Origin: Actinidia chinensis
Taxonomy: Eukaryota; Streptophyta; Magnoliopsida; Ericales; Actinidiaceae
NCBI GenBank assembly: GCA_009663005.1
Contig: VIGQ01001202.1
Location: 1 to 17,731 of the forward strand
Length of the DNA stretch: 17,731 bases
Reading direction: 5' to 3'
Both the position numbers and the translations under genes were made by a program. Position 1 is the first letter of the stretch. Every line of letters begins with the position of its first letter. Positions 16,824-17,731 of the stretch are shown here, piece by piece. Below the pieces are notes generated by a model. It was not told the origin of the DNA and searched no databases. It worked only from the letters and a program-made list of their open reading frames with translations.

Positions 16824-17731
16824 GTTAGTGTTCTTGAGTTTTGTTATTCTCGAGATGGATAATGGATAAATATTTACCTTGGAATTTTACAGTTATTTTT
16901 AATGTTGTGTTTTGGCATTAGGACTTTCGTTCCCTTTCCTTTTTTCTTTCCTTCCCCATCAATCATAATCTTCACACATCCAAAAATGATTGTTGAAAAA
17001 TAAAAACGACTTTGTTTTTATTGGAGTGAGAAAATAGTTTTTTTAGAAAAGTTAACATATAACTTTTTTAATGTTTTCAGAAGTAAATAATATATATTCT
17101 TAATTATTTATTATAATAATTTATAATATTTATGCGCATTTTCATTACTTGGAACAATGTCGCATAAGTTGTCTTATTTGATCTGTATATTACAGTAATA
17201 ATTCAAAAAAGTAAATACAACCACAAGAACAACTTTGGTTTTGTGGATAAGTAAATCCTTCCTATTATTCCAATCGTGATTGAACCTCCAAACAGCGCTT
17301 GCAGAACTTAATTAAAATATTTAACATTTTAGAGTGCTTTGTTTGGCGTGCAGTAGAAGAGAGCTCCGAAAGGGGATGATTACACTACATGGCCCTTGAT
17401 TAGACTTCTCTTTATGCTGGAATTGACTAATGTTCTGATTGGGCAAAATAGCAATCCGTGAATATTATGACCCAATCTGCAAATTGGCTAGAGTAAGTTT
17501 GCGAATTCTCCATGATTTTTACTAAATCTGCCAATCCACGAATAATAGCGTGTCCGCTACCCCTTGTTTGACAACTTACGTGACTTCACTATACAGCTAA
17601 AGATGAACTATGGGGACAAAATTGATACTGGTTCGAAGTATTTCATTGGACTCCTGATTTTTTCCAGAATATACTGATGTTATCTGAAAAACTAGGAGGC
17701 CTTTCAAGCATAATACGCATTTTTTTTATGT
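16824..17731. other. 3' flank of the monooxygenase gene, nothing else recognised
   Basis: This is AT-rich sequence with very A/T-rich patches near 17085-17135. No open frame of note, RNA gene or repeat end was seen up to the window end. The first 150-250 bases are probably 3' untranslated region. Confidence 0.4.
16999..17004 (+). terminator. Possible polyadenylation signal
   Basis: An AATAAA hexamer lies about 175 bases after the monooxygenase stop codon, a fitting distance for a plant 3' end. The surroundings are A/T-rich, so chance occurrence is quite possible. Confidence 0.25.

Overview
The window looks like nuclear DNA of a flowering plant, probably a eudicot. It is AT-rich, has T-rich introns with GT..AG borders, and carries plant-type small repeats and two plant-type genes split into many exons. 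No bacterial operon, ribosome-binding site, CRISPR array or phage gene was seen. No open frame longer than about 130 codons belongs to a real protein. The genes were recovered by reading short exons in all frames and comparing them with protein families recalled from memory; no search was run.

Layout, all on the + strand. Positions 1-1170 are AT-rich upstream sequence ending in a pyrimidine-rich leader. Positions 1174-2966 hold about four tandem copies of a roughly 300 bp unit. Each unit contains a 5' leader and first exon ending in a cyclin destruction-box motif (RPPLANLTN in the cleanest reading). The second copy is interrupted by two large G-rich blocks (1586-1920 and 1967-2206), the second lying exactly on the expected start codon. 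Positions 2965-7337 carry further exons of an A-type cyclin (CYCA1-like): the N-terminal SPSKSNGGSVSLDE region, the MRAIL helix, the LQLLG helix, the KYE helix and the start of the second cyclin fold. One exon in the middle and the last two exons were not found.

Positions 7338-13640 show no recognisable gene. They hold a probable tRNA-derived SINE on the minus strand, possible MITE remnants, AT-rich tracts and one unrecognised open stretch near 12594-12971. Positions 13644-13892 contain a short direct duplication. Positions 14093-16823 carry a second gene, an FAD-dependent monooxygenase of the plant MO1/CTF2 family, with dinucleotide-binding motif, GD..H motif and C-terminus recognisable in four exons. 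Positions 16824-17731 are 3' flank.

Both genes share a pattern of one-base insertions and deletions inside otherwise conserved exons, many in homopolymers. Together with the implausibly long G runs, this suggests an assembly from noisy long reads that was not fully polished, although true pseudogenisation, especially of the cyclin, cannot be excluded. The two genes have unrelated roles (cell-cycle control; flavin-dependent oxidation) and nothing suggests they work together. I did not find a convincing new biological system. The most unusual structure is the repeated cyclin first exon with its G-tract interruptions.
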